Of a stretch of 64,000 nucleotides of DNA, positions 1 through 10,779 are shown in pieces; position 1 is the stretch's first letter, and every line of letters begins with the position of its first letter. Below the pieces are notes generated by a model, which saw only the letters and a list, made by a program, of their open reading frames with translations, was not told the DNA's origin and ran no database searches. Origin of the DNA: Talpa occidentalis. Lineage: Eukaryota; Chordata; Mammalia; Eulipotyphla; Talpidae. Both the position numbers and the translations under genes were made by a program. The stretch spans positions 65,659,361 to 65,723,360 of the forward strand of contig NW_023605194.1 of the NCBI RefSeq assembly GCF_014898055.3, given 5' to 3'.

Positions 1-180
1 TCCTGTGTGCTAGGTGCTGTGCTAAGTACATAGCCCACAACAGGGCAGAATTATTAAGCCCTGTTCTGTACTCTGTGAGAACACAGAGGCTCAGCGAGAT
101 GGAGTCACCTGCCCAAGGTCACGCAGCCAAGGACAGGGTAGGGCTGGCTGGGTGTGTGCTCAAAAGCCCAAGTTCTTAGT
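1..180. repeat. MIR element
   Basis: It shows the MIR core in order: the gtgctaggtgctgtgctaag head, then a stretch ending ctcagcgagatgg, then the cccaaggtcacgcagcc core. This is an ancient tRNA-derived SINE common to mammals. Confidence 0.75.
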
Positions 181-624
181 ACAACCTCTGGGGTAGAGGA
201 AGTCCTGGGGCCAGGGGTCCAAGGCAGGCTAGCCTGTGAGGTGAAAGAAGAAGCAGGTGGTATGTTCTGTCCAGGCCCTCCTGCCAGCCCGGGAGTCCTA
301 TAGGAGCCCGCTATGTGGCCAGCTGGCATCCTCCTGCCCACTTGTGATGGAGGAAGGCTGAGGTCAAGATAATGGGCATCATTTGCCCAAGTCATATATT
401 GAGGCAGGGAGGGTGGTAAGGTAGAGTCCAGGCTGTCCACAGCATGGGAGTGAGAAACATAAGTGGATGCCTCTGCCTGGAGGGCAACCCAGGTTCTATC
501 ACCACCAGGTTCTCCCTCAAGCGCAGGAAAAGCAGAAAAGGTTCAAGAGTTCCAAGGAAATGGAGCTGATGCGTATCAGGAAAGGGGTGCTGGGGCACGC
601 TTCCCCGGGGCATGGTGGCTATGG

Positions 625-760
625 TGGGGGTGGGCAAGGTCACTAAGGCCTCAGAGCCTCGGTTTCTCCACCTGGGATATGGCTACATACCTTTGCCTTT
701 CTGGGTGTTGTGAGGAGAGAAGAAGGAAAGTGGGGGCCAGAGAGTCCATCAGATGCGGGA
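625..760. repeat. MIR element fragment
   Basis: MIR-like order: ggtcactaaggcctcagagc, then the ggtttctccacctg motif, then tgttgtgaggaga. Confidence 0.6.
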
Positions 761-844
761 GGTCTCTGTGCATAATGGGCCCAGGGCTCCCATATCACCC
801 TGGGAGGCCCCCAACTGGGGCAGGGACTACCCAGGGCAGGCAGG

Positions 845-1015
845 GTGGGGCTTTACTGTACAAATGAGAAGGGTACCCAGAGAGGCTTAGGAGGCGGCCC
901 AAGGTCACAAAGGGGGTCAGCAGAGGTGAAGAGGGTAGGGCTACCCGACCCTCACTGCAGCTTTGAGAGGTCGGGCTTATTTTGTGGGGAAGGAAACTGA
1001 GGCCTAGAGAGCTAA
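845..1015. repeat. MIR element fragments
   Basis: The motifs tacaaatgagaagg, gcccaaggtcacaaag and ggaaactgaggcctagagag match the MIR core, in one or two overlapping degenerate copies. Confidence 0.55.
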
Positions 1016-1359
1016 CTTGAGTTCCCTGGGTAATAGTGTGATTGAGGTGTCACTGGAGCCCTCACTTCCCCAGCTCTGGGGGACAGAGTTCCCACCCTAT
1101 GGCAGGAGGAACCGTCTCCTCCCCTTTACAAGGAAGACTCTGCTGCTATTTCCACCACCAGCTCAAAACCTACCAAAAGAGGAGACTCCAAAAGAGGGGG
1201 GCTAGGAGAAGTACTCCAGGCTCTGCAACCCCTCCTGCCTGCAGCGCATTAACATTCAGAGCCAGCTGCTACCAGGCCTGACCTACTTCAGAGGCAGAGG
1301 GGGAGGAGGAAGGGAGCAGGAGGAAGAAGGGAGGGTGGAGGCAAGAAGAGAGGTGATAC

Positions 1360-1390
1360 CTGGCTTGGGCTTGGAGAAGCAGCCACCCAT
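1360..1390 (-). CDS. AIFM3: AIFM3 first coding exon (partial gene)
   Basis: On the minus strand the ATG at 1390-1388 starts MGGCFSKPKP, the N-terminus I know for AIFM3 (AIF-like mitochondrion-associated protein 3, a Rieske-domain flavin oxidoreductase). One base of codon 11 follows, then the donor GTATCA at 1359, so the coding part is only 31 nt (phase 1; the human next residue Val fits a G-initial codon). A pyrimidine-rich acceptor ending in CTCCAG at 1401-1400 would leave 9 nt of 5'UTR in this exon. Gly2 and Cys4 suit N-terminal acylation. Later exons, with the Rieske and FAD/NAD domains, lie beyond the left edge. Gene order and orientation relative to CRKL support the call. Confidence 0.85.
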
Positions 1391-3739
1391 GGCGAGTTGC
1401 TGGAGGATGCGTGCGGAACAGGTGCACAGGTGATGGGCTATGGGAAGCCCAGAGTGCCCTGGTGGGGGGCTGGACCTCCTGCAGCCCTTAGCGATGCGAG
1501 AACTGCCATCCCAGCTGGAGCTGACTCACACACCTGCAGGGTAGACAGAGAGGGGCATCTATGGAAACCACTGGGGTGTGGGGGTAGAAGGACAGAGACA
1601 GACTTGCAGGGCTTCTGGAAGAGGCCCACATTTGAGCTGGGAACCAGCTGACATTCAGTTGTAGGTAAAGGAGCTGGGTCCCAGAAGAACAGGATTTGGA
1701 GGTCATCTCCCCTTTAAGGGCCCCCAGGTTTAGCACCCCTTTCTCACTCCCCTCTCCACTTTTGCGTGGACAACACCAGTGCGGTCAAAGGCGCCCCTCT
1801 GTCAAAACCTCAGCTGCCCTTTAGTTCCAGCCCATAGCTGTGTCGTCCAGGAAACCCTCCTTGCTACCCCTCAAGATTTCACAGCCTAGATACCCTAGGA
1901 CCTTCTATTCTTCAAGGAGACTTGGGGGTCAAAACTGGGGTCACCTTGTGAAGATCAGAATCCTCCTCGTGGTCAGTTTTCTCCTTCCTACAATGGGAGT
2001 GACATTTAGGTCACCCTGGCGCCGATCCCCACTGTGGCTGGCAGCCCCTGGGTGCCCACCTCCGCCAAGGACAGCCACTGCTTCTTGCTCCCAGTTCAGC
2101 AGTGGACCGAGGCTGCCTGGCCCTGGGAGGCAGGGCAAGGGGGGCAGGGGTGCAGGAGGCCGCCCAGCCTCCACCCCCTACTCTCAGTGAGAGTGGTGGT
2201 GAGGAGGGGCTGGAGGGGGATGGGGTTGGGCCAGTCCCCTGGTGCCCAGGGAAACCCAGCTCCATGGTGAATGAAAGTGGGCGGCCAGCCCGGGCCTGAT
2301 GGGGTTGGGGTAAAGGGTAGGCAGGCACACAGCCCTGGCTTCCCTCCTTCCCCCTTAACAAAGGCCCACTTCACAAAGGCCCCTGGTGCTGTGATCATGC
2401 CCAACATCAGGTGGAGAACCTGAGGTGCCAAGGGCTTGTCAAGTTCCGACAGCAGGTAGGGCATCAGGGTGACCTCCCGGCCCTCTCCCACCTTATTTAG
2501 TTGCACGAAGGGCAGGGATCCAGGAAGCCCCCTTATCACTCTGAAGCCCTAGTAACCATCAGGCTGGGAGAGGGGCCATCTGGTCAACAAAGAGATGCCT
2601 GGAGCGAAGGAGCCCTCAAGATCTCAAGGCCCTTCAGAAGATGCAGCTCATGGACTGGACTTTGGAAGGCCCAGGACAACGGTGAAGCTGCTGTGTTTAC
2701 AGCAACCTCCCCCAGTCCAGCCCACGGTTTCCCCTGAAAGTCTTCCTGAAGACTGACTCAAGGAGGTTTTGAGGACCATTGGTCTTGCCTGGGTCCCAGC
2801 ACGGGCCAGGTGGGTGCCTGAGAGCAATGGGGCCAGAAGATGGAAGGAAAGGCTGGGGAAGGAATGCCTGACACCTATCTTACCTGCCCTAGAGGAACCT
2901 GATCTCACCTTGCCTTACAGGCAAGGGAGAAGGCAGTGGCATCAAAGGCCACCTGCGTGGACCCATGCTCCTTCCCCAACTTGTCACCAAGACAGGTCTG
3001 CAAAACTCAGTGATTACCTGCCCGGCTTCCCCCTGGTCTGGGCACAAAGGCACCCCTCCCCAGATCCTGGCTTCACTTTGGCTCAGCCCAGGCCCCTTCC
3101 TTCTTGCTGGGCTGCAGGCTTCATCCTCTAGGACATAGACCCTGGAAAGATGGGACCCTGACTTGCTATGGGGTGCCTGTCTTGGCTGTTCTCTCTTCCC
3201 CAGTCTCTAGCCCCTCCAGGACCTTGGTCCTAAAAGGAGATTCGCAGGAGACAGACTTCTCCTGGCCTAACCTGTACTGCACTATGCTGGCCTGGAGCCC
3301 TTCTGCCTCCTGCAGGCCCAGATGCCCCCCCACACCCCCACACTCAAAGGCAAAGATCCTTGCCAGGGACACAGCAGGAGGCGACCCCAATTTTTTTTCA
3401 GAGAGCTATCCCATGCCCGCAGGCGCCCAGAGCTGAATGAAAAGTTATAATGGTCCAGGAGTGCTCATTGCCCACCAAGAGGCTATGTCCTGTCCCACCA
3501 ACATCCTTCCCAGGGCTCCTCTGGTGCAGAAACCTGTCCTTACCATGCCTAGACTCCCCCTCATCCCAGTCATCACCAAGGTTCCCCAGGTCCTTTCCAT
3601 AGGCACCAGGAGAGCTGCTGCCCATCTTGGGCCCTCAGTCGCTTCCAGCCTTCCTCAGGGTAGTGCCTGAACTCCTCGGTCCTGTATTCAAGTTGGGGGG
3701 AGGGGCTCAGCTCCCTCACCTCCTCCCCCGCCGGGCCCC
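1391..3739. other. AIFM3 5' intron or upstream DNA, no gene recognised
   Basis: GC-rich unique sequence with a MIR-like scrap near 1965-2010. ORFs on both strands overlap each other and show no domain, so none is accepted as a gene. Confidence 0.5.
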
Positions 3740-3850
3740 CTCGCCCATCTGTGCACTCTCCCTGCCTTTGCACGTGCAGCTCCTGCCATCCAAGAAGCCC
3801 TTTCCTACAGCCTTCCAAGCCTTGTCCGGGTCCCCCACAAACCCAGACGC
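3740..3850. repeat. L2 LINE fragment
   Basis: The sequence tgcctttgcacgtgcagctc followed by a degenerate 'aagccctttcc...ccttccaagcc' pattern resembles the L2 3' region. Confidence 0.4.
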
Positions 3851-3879
3851 CCCAGGCCCGAGGGGGAACTTGTAAGCAA

Positions 3880-4400
3880 AAGGGGTGCAGTGAGGGCCCG
3901 GAGAGGGAGGGAAAAAGAAAGAAGGGCGCTCCTGCCCGGGCTTCTCCCTCTCCCTTGGGCTGCCGGCCCCGGGTCCGAGACCCGCCAGCGCTGGCCAGCG
4001 GCGCCGACCGGAGCCGGCGGCCAAGTCAGGGTGGCAGGGTCGGGGGACCGGAGCCCCACGGGCCTGGGTCCCTGGGGCGGGCGCTCACCTGGGCTCCGCG
4101 CGGGTCTCCACTCTGGAGCCGCCTGGGGGCGCCGCGGGCGCGGGCGTGTGGGCTGGGGAGCAGCGGGCGGGGCGGGGCCGGCGCTGCGGCGACACTGCGG
4201 CCGGCCCGGAGCCCGCGAAGCCCGGCCCGCCCCGCCCGCCCCGCCTTGCAGGTGGGGACGGCCCGGGGCCCGGGGCCCGCCCGCGGCCGCGGAGTCCCGG
4301 AGCAAGTCTCGGATCGTGGGGAGGCAGCTGGGGGCCCTTTTGGCCAGGGACACCCCCGCCGGGTCTGGTTTCCCGGGATCCTCTCAAGCCGAGGGACGCC
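3880..4400. promoter_or_regulatory. CpG island, candidate AIFM3 promoter / non-coding first exon
   Basis: Very GC-rich, CpG-dense sequence with several GC boxes (ggggcgggg type) between about 3.95 and 4.31 kb. It sits about 2.6 kb upstream of the AIFM3 first coding exon and in the right direction to hold its untranslated first exon. Long GC-rich ORFs across it on both strands have no protein-like features and are treated as chance. Assignment to AIFM3 is inference from position. Confidence 0.55.
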
Positions 4401-4689
4401 TGAGTCACACACCGAATCGGATTCTTTTCCCTTTTCTTTCTGTCTTAAGTTTCCCAACGATATGAGAACTTGAGTTAATCGGAGAAAACTGCCCAAGAAA
4501 GAAAATCCAGACCCCTCAGATACCTTGACCTGCTTTTGGGGTTCATTCTCCCAGGCCTCCTGGCTCCTAGCTCTCCCCCCACACAAACACTTCTATTTTA
4601 AATTACATGTTATTACATTTTCTCTTTTCTACCCGCCATGATACCAGGAGAACTTCCTGAGTCCCCATAAGTCGTGGTGCATCCCAGTG

Positions 4690-4805
4690 TTGTGTTCCCT
4701 CCTCCAGGAAGCCTTCCTGACCTGCCTTCCGGATCAGACCCTGATATTGTGGATCTTGACTCCTCTGTGCTGACAGTCCTAACTGTCCAGATCTCTGTTT
4801 TGGGT
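4690..4805. repeat. L2 LINE fragment
   Basis: The motif cctcctccaggaagccttcc, followed by tgacctgcc and cctctgtgctgaca, matches the L2 3' end pattern. Confidence 0.55.
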
Positions 4806-5424
4806 CAGGTATAGTTTTTCACTGACACAGAACTCAGTGACTAAGTGGAAAACGAATGGCAGACCCATTTCAGGAAAGTGATGTCCCCTCTACCACTAAA
4901 CACATCCGTTGTCGGACCCTCCAACTTTTGTCCGATTATTGCTCTTTTGAGAGCTCGTGTTGGGTCCTCTTCTGCATCATCTTTCCCCATCCTAGGCCTT
5001 ACTCTCCTTTTGTAAGAATGACAATAACGACAGCAACAGCAGCTCCTGTGCCAGCCCAATCCAGACTTGAGAGGCAGTGCTGTATTTATCCCACCTCACC
5101 CAGCAGGATGAAATATAACTCCCCTTCCTCATTTCACAGACAGGAAAGCCCAGGGAGCTGAGCCTCACCTGGAGTCAAGACTAGGGTCTGCACAAGTCAC
5201 ACTTAGGCAGGTGGGCAAGTGTGGGGGCCAGACCTGGAGGGTGGCCATGTATGGCTTCCACAGTGGGGATGTTGTCACTGACAGGAGAAGCTCTGAATTG
5301 GCAGAGGGCAGTTTGGGCCCCCTTCAACAATGTGCTGACCCTGAAGCCCCAGACCCACTCTACTCCCCGCGCTCCCTAGTGAGGAAGACAGTGTGCCCCA
5401 TAAATAACCATGGCTGTGGCTTCA

Positions 5425-5612
5425 CAGGCACTTATTCCTTTAACCTTCACAAAGCCTCAGGAGGAAGTTTCTATTTGTATTACGTCTGTTTTCCAGACAG
5501 GGAAACTGAGGTTCAGAGAGGTTAAGGACTCCCCAAAGTCGTACAGCTGAAGAGTGGCAGACTGGGAGCTTGAATCCTGGCAGGCTAGCTCTACCGTGCT
5601 GTGCAAAAGATG
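5425..5612. repeat. MIR element, well preserved
   Basis: Nearly the whole MIR core is readable: ttcctttaaccttcacaaag, cagggaaactgaggttcaga, gaggttaagg, a degenerate accession of the cacagct motif, gagtggcagactggg and ttgaatcctggcagg. Confidence 0.85.
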
Positions 5613-5984
5613 AGCATAGGAGGAGTGAGGTGTGCCAGGCTCAGCCAATGCCGCGGGTTCCCCAGTGAGAGTTCCGGTCCTATTCTCTGACCCACAGTCA
5701 GTGAATTTCATTGTCCCAGGTTTCTTGGGACAAGTGGGGATAACTGCAGTGCCCACCCTGAGGCCACCCCCAGGATACCATTGTTACTGGAAACCAGCCA
5801 CTTCAGCAGCGGGAGCCAGCAGCAGCAGTGTTCTCTCGCCCTGCTGCTCCACCACAAGTCAGTTGTGGCAGTTGGTCCTCAAGCCCCTACCCCCCAACCC
5901 TCAACCCAGCAACCCCCTTTTTTATGCAATAGCCCTTTTATTCTTACTTCCATCAGGGAAAGGACCATTCAGGTGTGAGCTATG

Positions 5985-6610
5985 AGTTGATTGGTGCTAA
6001 ATGGTCCAGCAGCCACAGGATTGAAAAATGGTCCAATCAGACTTGTGGGTGTGGCACCCTGAAAGAGGATGTAAGTCAGCATTAGAGGGAGCTGGGGAGG
6101 ATTCTGTTCCAGCCTCCAGACTCTCTGTTCCAGTCTCCAAACTCTGTTCCAGCCTCCAAACTCTGTTCCTGGCCTCTGAGGAAAGAGGAAATAAGAAGGA
6201 CCAGAAGCCAACATCCAGTAGCCAACCTCCGAGGAGGGAAGAGAAGCCAAAGACCAGAGAAGCCCTTGACTGGCCTCCAGTCCTGTCTCTAATATGAGCT
6301 GAAAGGGGCATCAAAGGCTGCCGGTCTGGTGTCACAAAAAGCTGTTAACACTTGGTGTCTCTGACACCTCCTCAGGGGGACCAGTAGTGACCATCACTAC
6401 TGGCCAGTGCTGTCGGCACTCCTGGTGACAGGTGACTAGTCCTCTGCTTATACTTCTGGTGGACATTATCTGGGTGAGAGAGCCGGCCATTTGTGGCTAC
6501 AGTAAGCTCTTTGTTTCCCCTGTATGTAAAATAAACCCCATAGTTGTTGTTCCCAGGGCTTGAGCTCTCTTACAATTGTGTGCACGGGTGAGGGGCTGTT
6601 TGGTGACTCT
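5985..6610 (+). mobile_element. Possible LTR-type element with internal short tandem repeats
   Basis: The block has a retroviral-LTR look: a promoter-like first half, a late aataaacccc signal near 6530, then a ggctgtttggtgactctttt stretch like the junction downstream of an LTR. It contains four imperfect 19-21 bp repeats at 6102-6180. I cannot name a family and see no gag, pol or env frame to its right, so this is tentative. Confidence 0.3.
6102..6180 (+). repeat. Four imperfect 19-21 bp tandem repeats
   Basis: The unit ctgttccagcctccaaact or a near variant starts at 6104, 6125, 6144 and 6163. Confidence 0.8.
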
Positions 6611-8465
6611 TTTGTCTTAGAACCTGGGCAGATGGATAGTCATTCTGGCCTATCCTGGTATCCTGCCCCTATCACCTCTGTTTCACCATGACTGTGCAGA
6701 ACCATACATGGGACGTGGAGAACAGTCAGGATGTAGTGTGGGTCTATTGGCCTTGGGGTGCCAGAGATGAGATGTGGGACAGGACAGTGTGGGGGTTGTA
6801 AAGAGTTCAGTGATCTGGGGAGACACCCTGGCACAGGGCCAGTGTAGCCCTATCATAGGTAAATATTTTGTGGCACTCTTGCCCCTGGGGACTGGGTTCC
6901 AAGCGCCTGCTGCTCCATAGTGGGGCTGAAATTGCAAGATCCTCAAGGAGCAAAACCTAAAACCAATGGAAGGCTAGGAATGCTGATGGCCCTCATATTT
7001 GGGGGTGATGCATGTGAACAAGGAAATATAGGGAGACCCAGGAGGGTTCTGAACCTTGGGCAATCTGAGGTCTTGGTATTGTCCTAAGGATGATTCCGGA
7101 AAGGTAATAGCACCCATCCCAAATGCTTTAACAATACCAAATGGGGTGATAGCAAAATAGCAAAGAGGCAAATCCTATCCTACTTTGAACAGGGGTGGCT
7201 GAGAGCTCCCTAGCTCCAGCAGATACCCTAAAGGCAGGGAGAGGGTTGCCAACATCTGAGAAGCAAGTGTATGGCTGAAGAGAGGGACTGATGCCTGGGT
7301 ATGCCCAGTTCTGGAACATCTCCATCATGCAGTAAGCCTTTCCCTGTCCTCCTCACATCTACCCTCTTGTCAGTTTCCCCTGTTCCCCTCTTCCCTTAGC
7401 CTAGAGTCTCCATAGATTTTTTTTTTTTTTAAGGTCAGAATGTGAGACCTGGTAATATGTAACATTGGGATTGACACTGGGGCCCTCTGGCGGCTAGTGT
7501 GAGGATCAGCAGGGTCTTCTCTGAGTTTTTGGGTTGAGAGCGGGGGTTGAGAATGGGGACGTCTTCCCTGCTAGGTTTAGGTAGATTTTCAAATAGGGAG
7601 ACCTAAGTTTAACCAAGTAATCCCCAGGAAATGTTTGGGGGGATGATACAGCACAGCCAATACCTGAATGGAGATCAGATGAGCTAAGGGAGAAGAGAGG
7701 AGAGGTGCCAACAACTACCTGATGATTTATTTATTGAATATATTGGAAGAAGAGGTTGGAGTATCTCCAGGTTAGGGCGCATGGGCTGAGTCTCCCACCT
7801 CCCACCTCATCCCTGACTTCCTTCTGGCTATTGCAACCCAGCATCTCCCCAACCTAGCTTGTTTGACACAACCTGACCACTGTGTCTTCAATACCCTCTG
7901 GGCTGTCTGGAATTCCCCCACTCTTCAGAGACCAGCTCCAGCTCCTGGCTACATCTACAGCTCAGCCATAGGCCTCTAATATGATGGTTTTCTGCCAGCA
8001 CTGTCCAGTTACCAGGCTTTGAGGAAACCAGTTCTAATTCCAATCCTCATGGAGGAATGGAAAGGTCAGGGGGGCTTTACTAGGTGGCTGGAGTAGAGGA
8101 CAGCTCTGTAGGAGTTCACCAGAGAAGGGAAGTCAGGCAGAAGGAATGTATGGGCAAAGGTAAAGTGGTAAGATGGTCAATTCTGGAACTCAGAGGTACC
8201 AGCCCAATCTGGCTTGAGTGCAAGGTTCTCAGCAGTGGCCTAGCAAGGAGGGATATCAAGGAGGAACTTTTTCGCTGCAAGTATCTGGCCAAAAAACAAA
8301 ACAGAAAACAGCAACTAAAACTGGCATTTGGAGTGGAAAGGCCAGAAGGGGCCAGGAAATCAGGAGAAACCTGGGCTGAGGACTGAGCCAGAGTTAACCC
8401 AAGGTTGGAGGATATCCGGCGACCCTTAGACATAAGGATTTTCTGTCATCTAAAGATTAGCAATA
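6611..8465. other. Non-coding sequence, mostly unrecognised
   Basis: No gene is seen. The stretch 7428-7520 is related to 9703-9795 and marks a dispersed element I cannot name. ORFs such as 8084-8386 lack any domain. Confidence 0.5.
7428..7520 (+). repeat. Dispersed repeat, copy 1 of an unrecognised element
   Basis: It shares an alignable stretch of about 90 bp, roughly three quarters identical by eye, with 9703-9795, including the common core attgggattgacact. Both copies are on the plus strand. Confidence 0.6.
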
Positions 8466-8731
8466 GGGCCTCCTTCATGGCCTAGGGGTTAAGTCTCAGC
8501 GCTGTCACCACCAAGGCCGGCCTGACTTCGATCCCTGGCCAGGGAGCTAACCCACATATGGTGCACCGACCTCTCCAGTCTCGCCCGCTGTTCCCCTCAG
8601 CAGTGTATCTCAGTCAATCTGCCTGCTTTGTTCCCTACTCTGTCTCTGGTGAATCCTCTCACCTCCCGCAACTCTGGCCTATACCCCAGTTCTTCTACAC
8701 AAAAATAAATAAAATCTAAGAAAAAGAGAGA
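8466..8731 (+). mobile_element. tRNA-derived SINE, subfamily A
   Basis: Full element with the ggttaag A-box region, a ttcgatccctgg B box and a tail of aaataaataaaatct. Target duplication attagcaata / attggcaata flanks it. Confidence 0.9.
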
Positions 8732-8739
8732 TTGGCAAT

Positions 8740-9194
8740 AACTTTCACCCCCAGTGACAGATGGGCTAGCATAAGCTACCTTAGCCAGAGAGTAGAATAT
8801 TGTTCAGCCACAAAAAGGTATCTATTGGATGTTTGCACAAATGTTATAAAATTTTTCTTATAAATCACTGGTGAAAGTATAAACTGATTGCTATGTGGCC
8901 TTTGGCTAAGATCCAGGATAGTATTATGTTCTTATCAGTTTAATATCTATAATACATCCTCTCTTCAAGGACAGTACATTAAATCAATTTTTGAAGCAGG
9001 GAGATGGAATAGAAGCTAGCTATGTTCATTGTACACATTGACCTGGTATCGCAGCAGCTCCTGGAATGATGTACCTCACTGAGGGAATTAAAAAAATAAA
9101 AAGTAAGTGGAAATCGAGGCAGTCCCTACAGAAGGCCATTTGTCAACAGCATTCATAAGTGCAAATGCCCAAAGCCTGTGATTCAGCAATTTCA
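8740..9194 (+). mobile_element. Degenerate L1/HAL1-type LINE 3' fragment
   Basis: It shows the order 'agagtagaatattgttcagccacaaaaagg' (as a degenerate pattern) and 'gattcagcaatttcactcagg', continuing after the SINE at 9556-9700 with 'catgcctatcaacactag'. This matches the 3' part of old L1/HAL1 elements. Confidence 0.5.
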
Positions 9195-9211
9195 CTCAGG
9201 AACTCATTTTA

Positions 9212-9538
9212 TGTTGTTTTTTTTTTAAGCCTATAATGTCTCCACCCCTCCCCCTTTTTTTAAGGTTTATTTTATTTATGCATCCAAGAACTGGAGCATA
9301 GGCTAGAGGTGTGTGTGTGTGGGGGGGGGTATGTGTGAGAGGACCCACCAAGGGCAGAGTGGGGAACAGAACAGGCAGATTGACTGAAATACACTACTGA
9401 GGGGAGCAGCAGGCAAGACAGGAGAGGTCTGCTGTGCATTGTGGGTTAGCTCCCTGGCTGGGGATCAAACTCATGCTGCAGTGGCTGCCCATAGTTTCAT
9501 TGTGCTGAGACTTAACCCCTTGCACCACCAGTGAGGCC
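9212..9538 (-). mobile_element. tRNA-derived SINE, subfamily A, with extra 3' segment
   Basis: The SINE proper is 9255-9538. A perfect 17-bp duplication (9195-9211 and 9539-9555) encloses it together with 43 further bases on the tail side that end in their own A-rich tract. This suggests read-through past the SINE terminator, i.e. a 3' transduction. Confidence 0.85.
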
Positions 9539-9702
9539 CTCAGGAACTCATTTTAATGTACCTGACCACCTGAGCTTGGAAAGGACCTACATGCCTATCA
9601 ACACTAGATTGTTAAATGAATGACAGTACATCCACCACATGAATACATACAGCAGTGAAAAGAACAAGGACTCAACATGCTGATTCATAACAATCTCTTT
9701 TA

Positions 9703-9795
9703 TAGGTCAGAAGGTGAGACTATTGCAATATCTAATATTGGGATTGACACTTGGATCCCCTGAGGGCCAGTCTGAGGGTCAACAACAGATGGGGA
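9703..9795 (+). repeat. Dispersed repeat, copy 2 of an unrecognised element
   Basis: Partner of 7428-7520, with the aggtcagaaggtgagact start and the attgggattgacact core. It follows a degenerate L1-like stretch. Confidence 0.6.
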
Positions 9796-10220
9796 AATAA
9801 ATCAAGGTGCAGAACAGTAAATAATCTATGCTACCCTTGTGTAGGAAAAACATTGTAAAAGAACACAGGTGGATTTGCTTTTATGTTAGAGAATAATTCT
9901 GGAAATATATATAATAAGCTGGAAGCAGGGAGATTCTGGAGAGGGCTGTCACTGGGTGTAGGGAGGCCTTTTATTGGATATTTCATCTTTCCAAACTGCA
10001 TCCAATGAATGTGTCCCCTCCAATTCTGATGCTAAAGTTAAATTTCTCAAACTCCTCCTAGGGGTGTGTGGGGTGGGGGGCGGTAGGGCGGTGGTAGCTC
10101 AGGGCAGATTGCAAACCGCCTTTCCCGGAGGGCTGGCATTGGGTTTGGTTCCTTCTCTTCTTTTCTGGTCACACAGTCTGACGCAGCCCTGCTCAGGAAC
10201 CTCCTCTCTCTCTCTCTCTT

Positions 10221-10512
10221 TTTTTTTTTTAAGATTATATTTATTTATGCATACAAGAGCTGGGGTACAGGCCAGAGATGCAGGGGGTGAGAGGATTCAC
10301 CAGAGACAGAGTGGGAACAGGCAGATCTACCGAAGTACACTGCTGAGGGGAGCAGCGGGGGAGTCAGGAGAGGTCTGCTGCGCCATGTGGGAAGCTGGGG
10401 TGGGGGGTGGGGGGGAGGGGTGGCGGGGCGGGGGGGAATGAAACTCGTGCTGCAGTGGCTGCGGACAGCTTCATAGGCTGCGTCTTAACCCCTTGTGCCA
10501 CCAGGGAGGCCC
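10221..10512 (-). mobile_element. tRNA-derived SINE, subfamily A, with G-run expansion
   Basis: Tail at the left (aagattatatttatttatgc), head caccagggaggccc at the right. At 10395-10437 the region near the B box has grown into a string of G runs. Confidence 0.9.
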
Positions 10513-10779
10513 AGGCCCCTGCTCTTGACATGGGCTCTGGACACGGGCCACTGCCTTAGCCATTCGCTCCACCCCTTCGCCTTCCTTCTCCCCCGGTACT
10601 CGCCCCCCACTTTAGCGATTAGCCAGCCGGGGTGCTCCTACCACTTCCTTCCGAACTACAAACTCGCAGGTTACTTAGAGCCAAAGCCCACGGAGACCCT
10701 GGAAGGGTAGAGTCGTCAGAAGAGCAGCGCTGACAGCCCCGGGGCCACAGTCCTGTCTCCCGGTTCCCGCTCCTCAACC

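Noticed and set aside
3751..4586. Long overlapping ORFs on both strands (up to 240 codons) in the first CpG island
   Set aside because: The frames overlap each other, are rich in Ala/Arg/Gly/Pro from GC composition, and show no domain, splice pattern or family resemblance.
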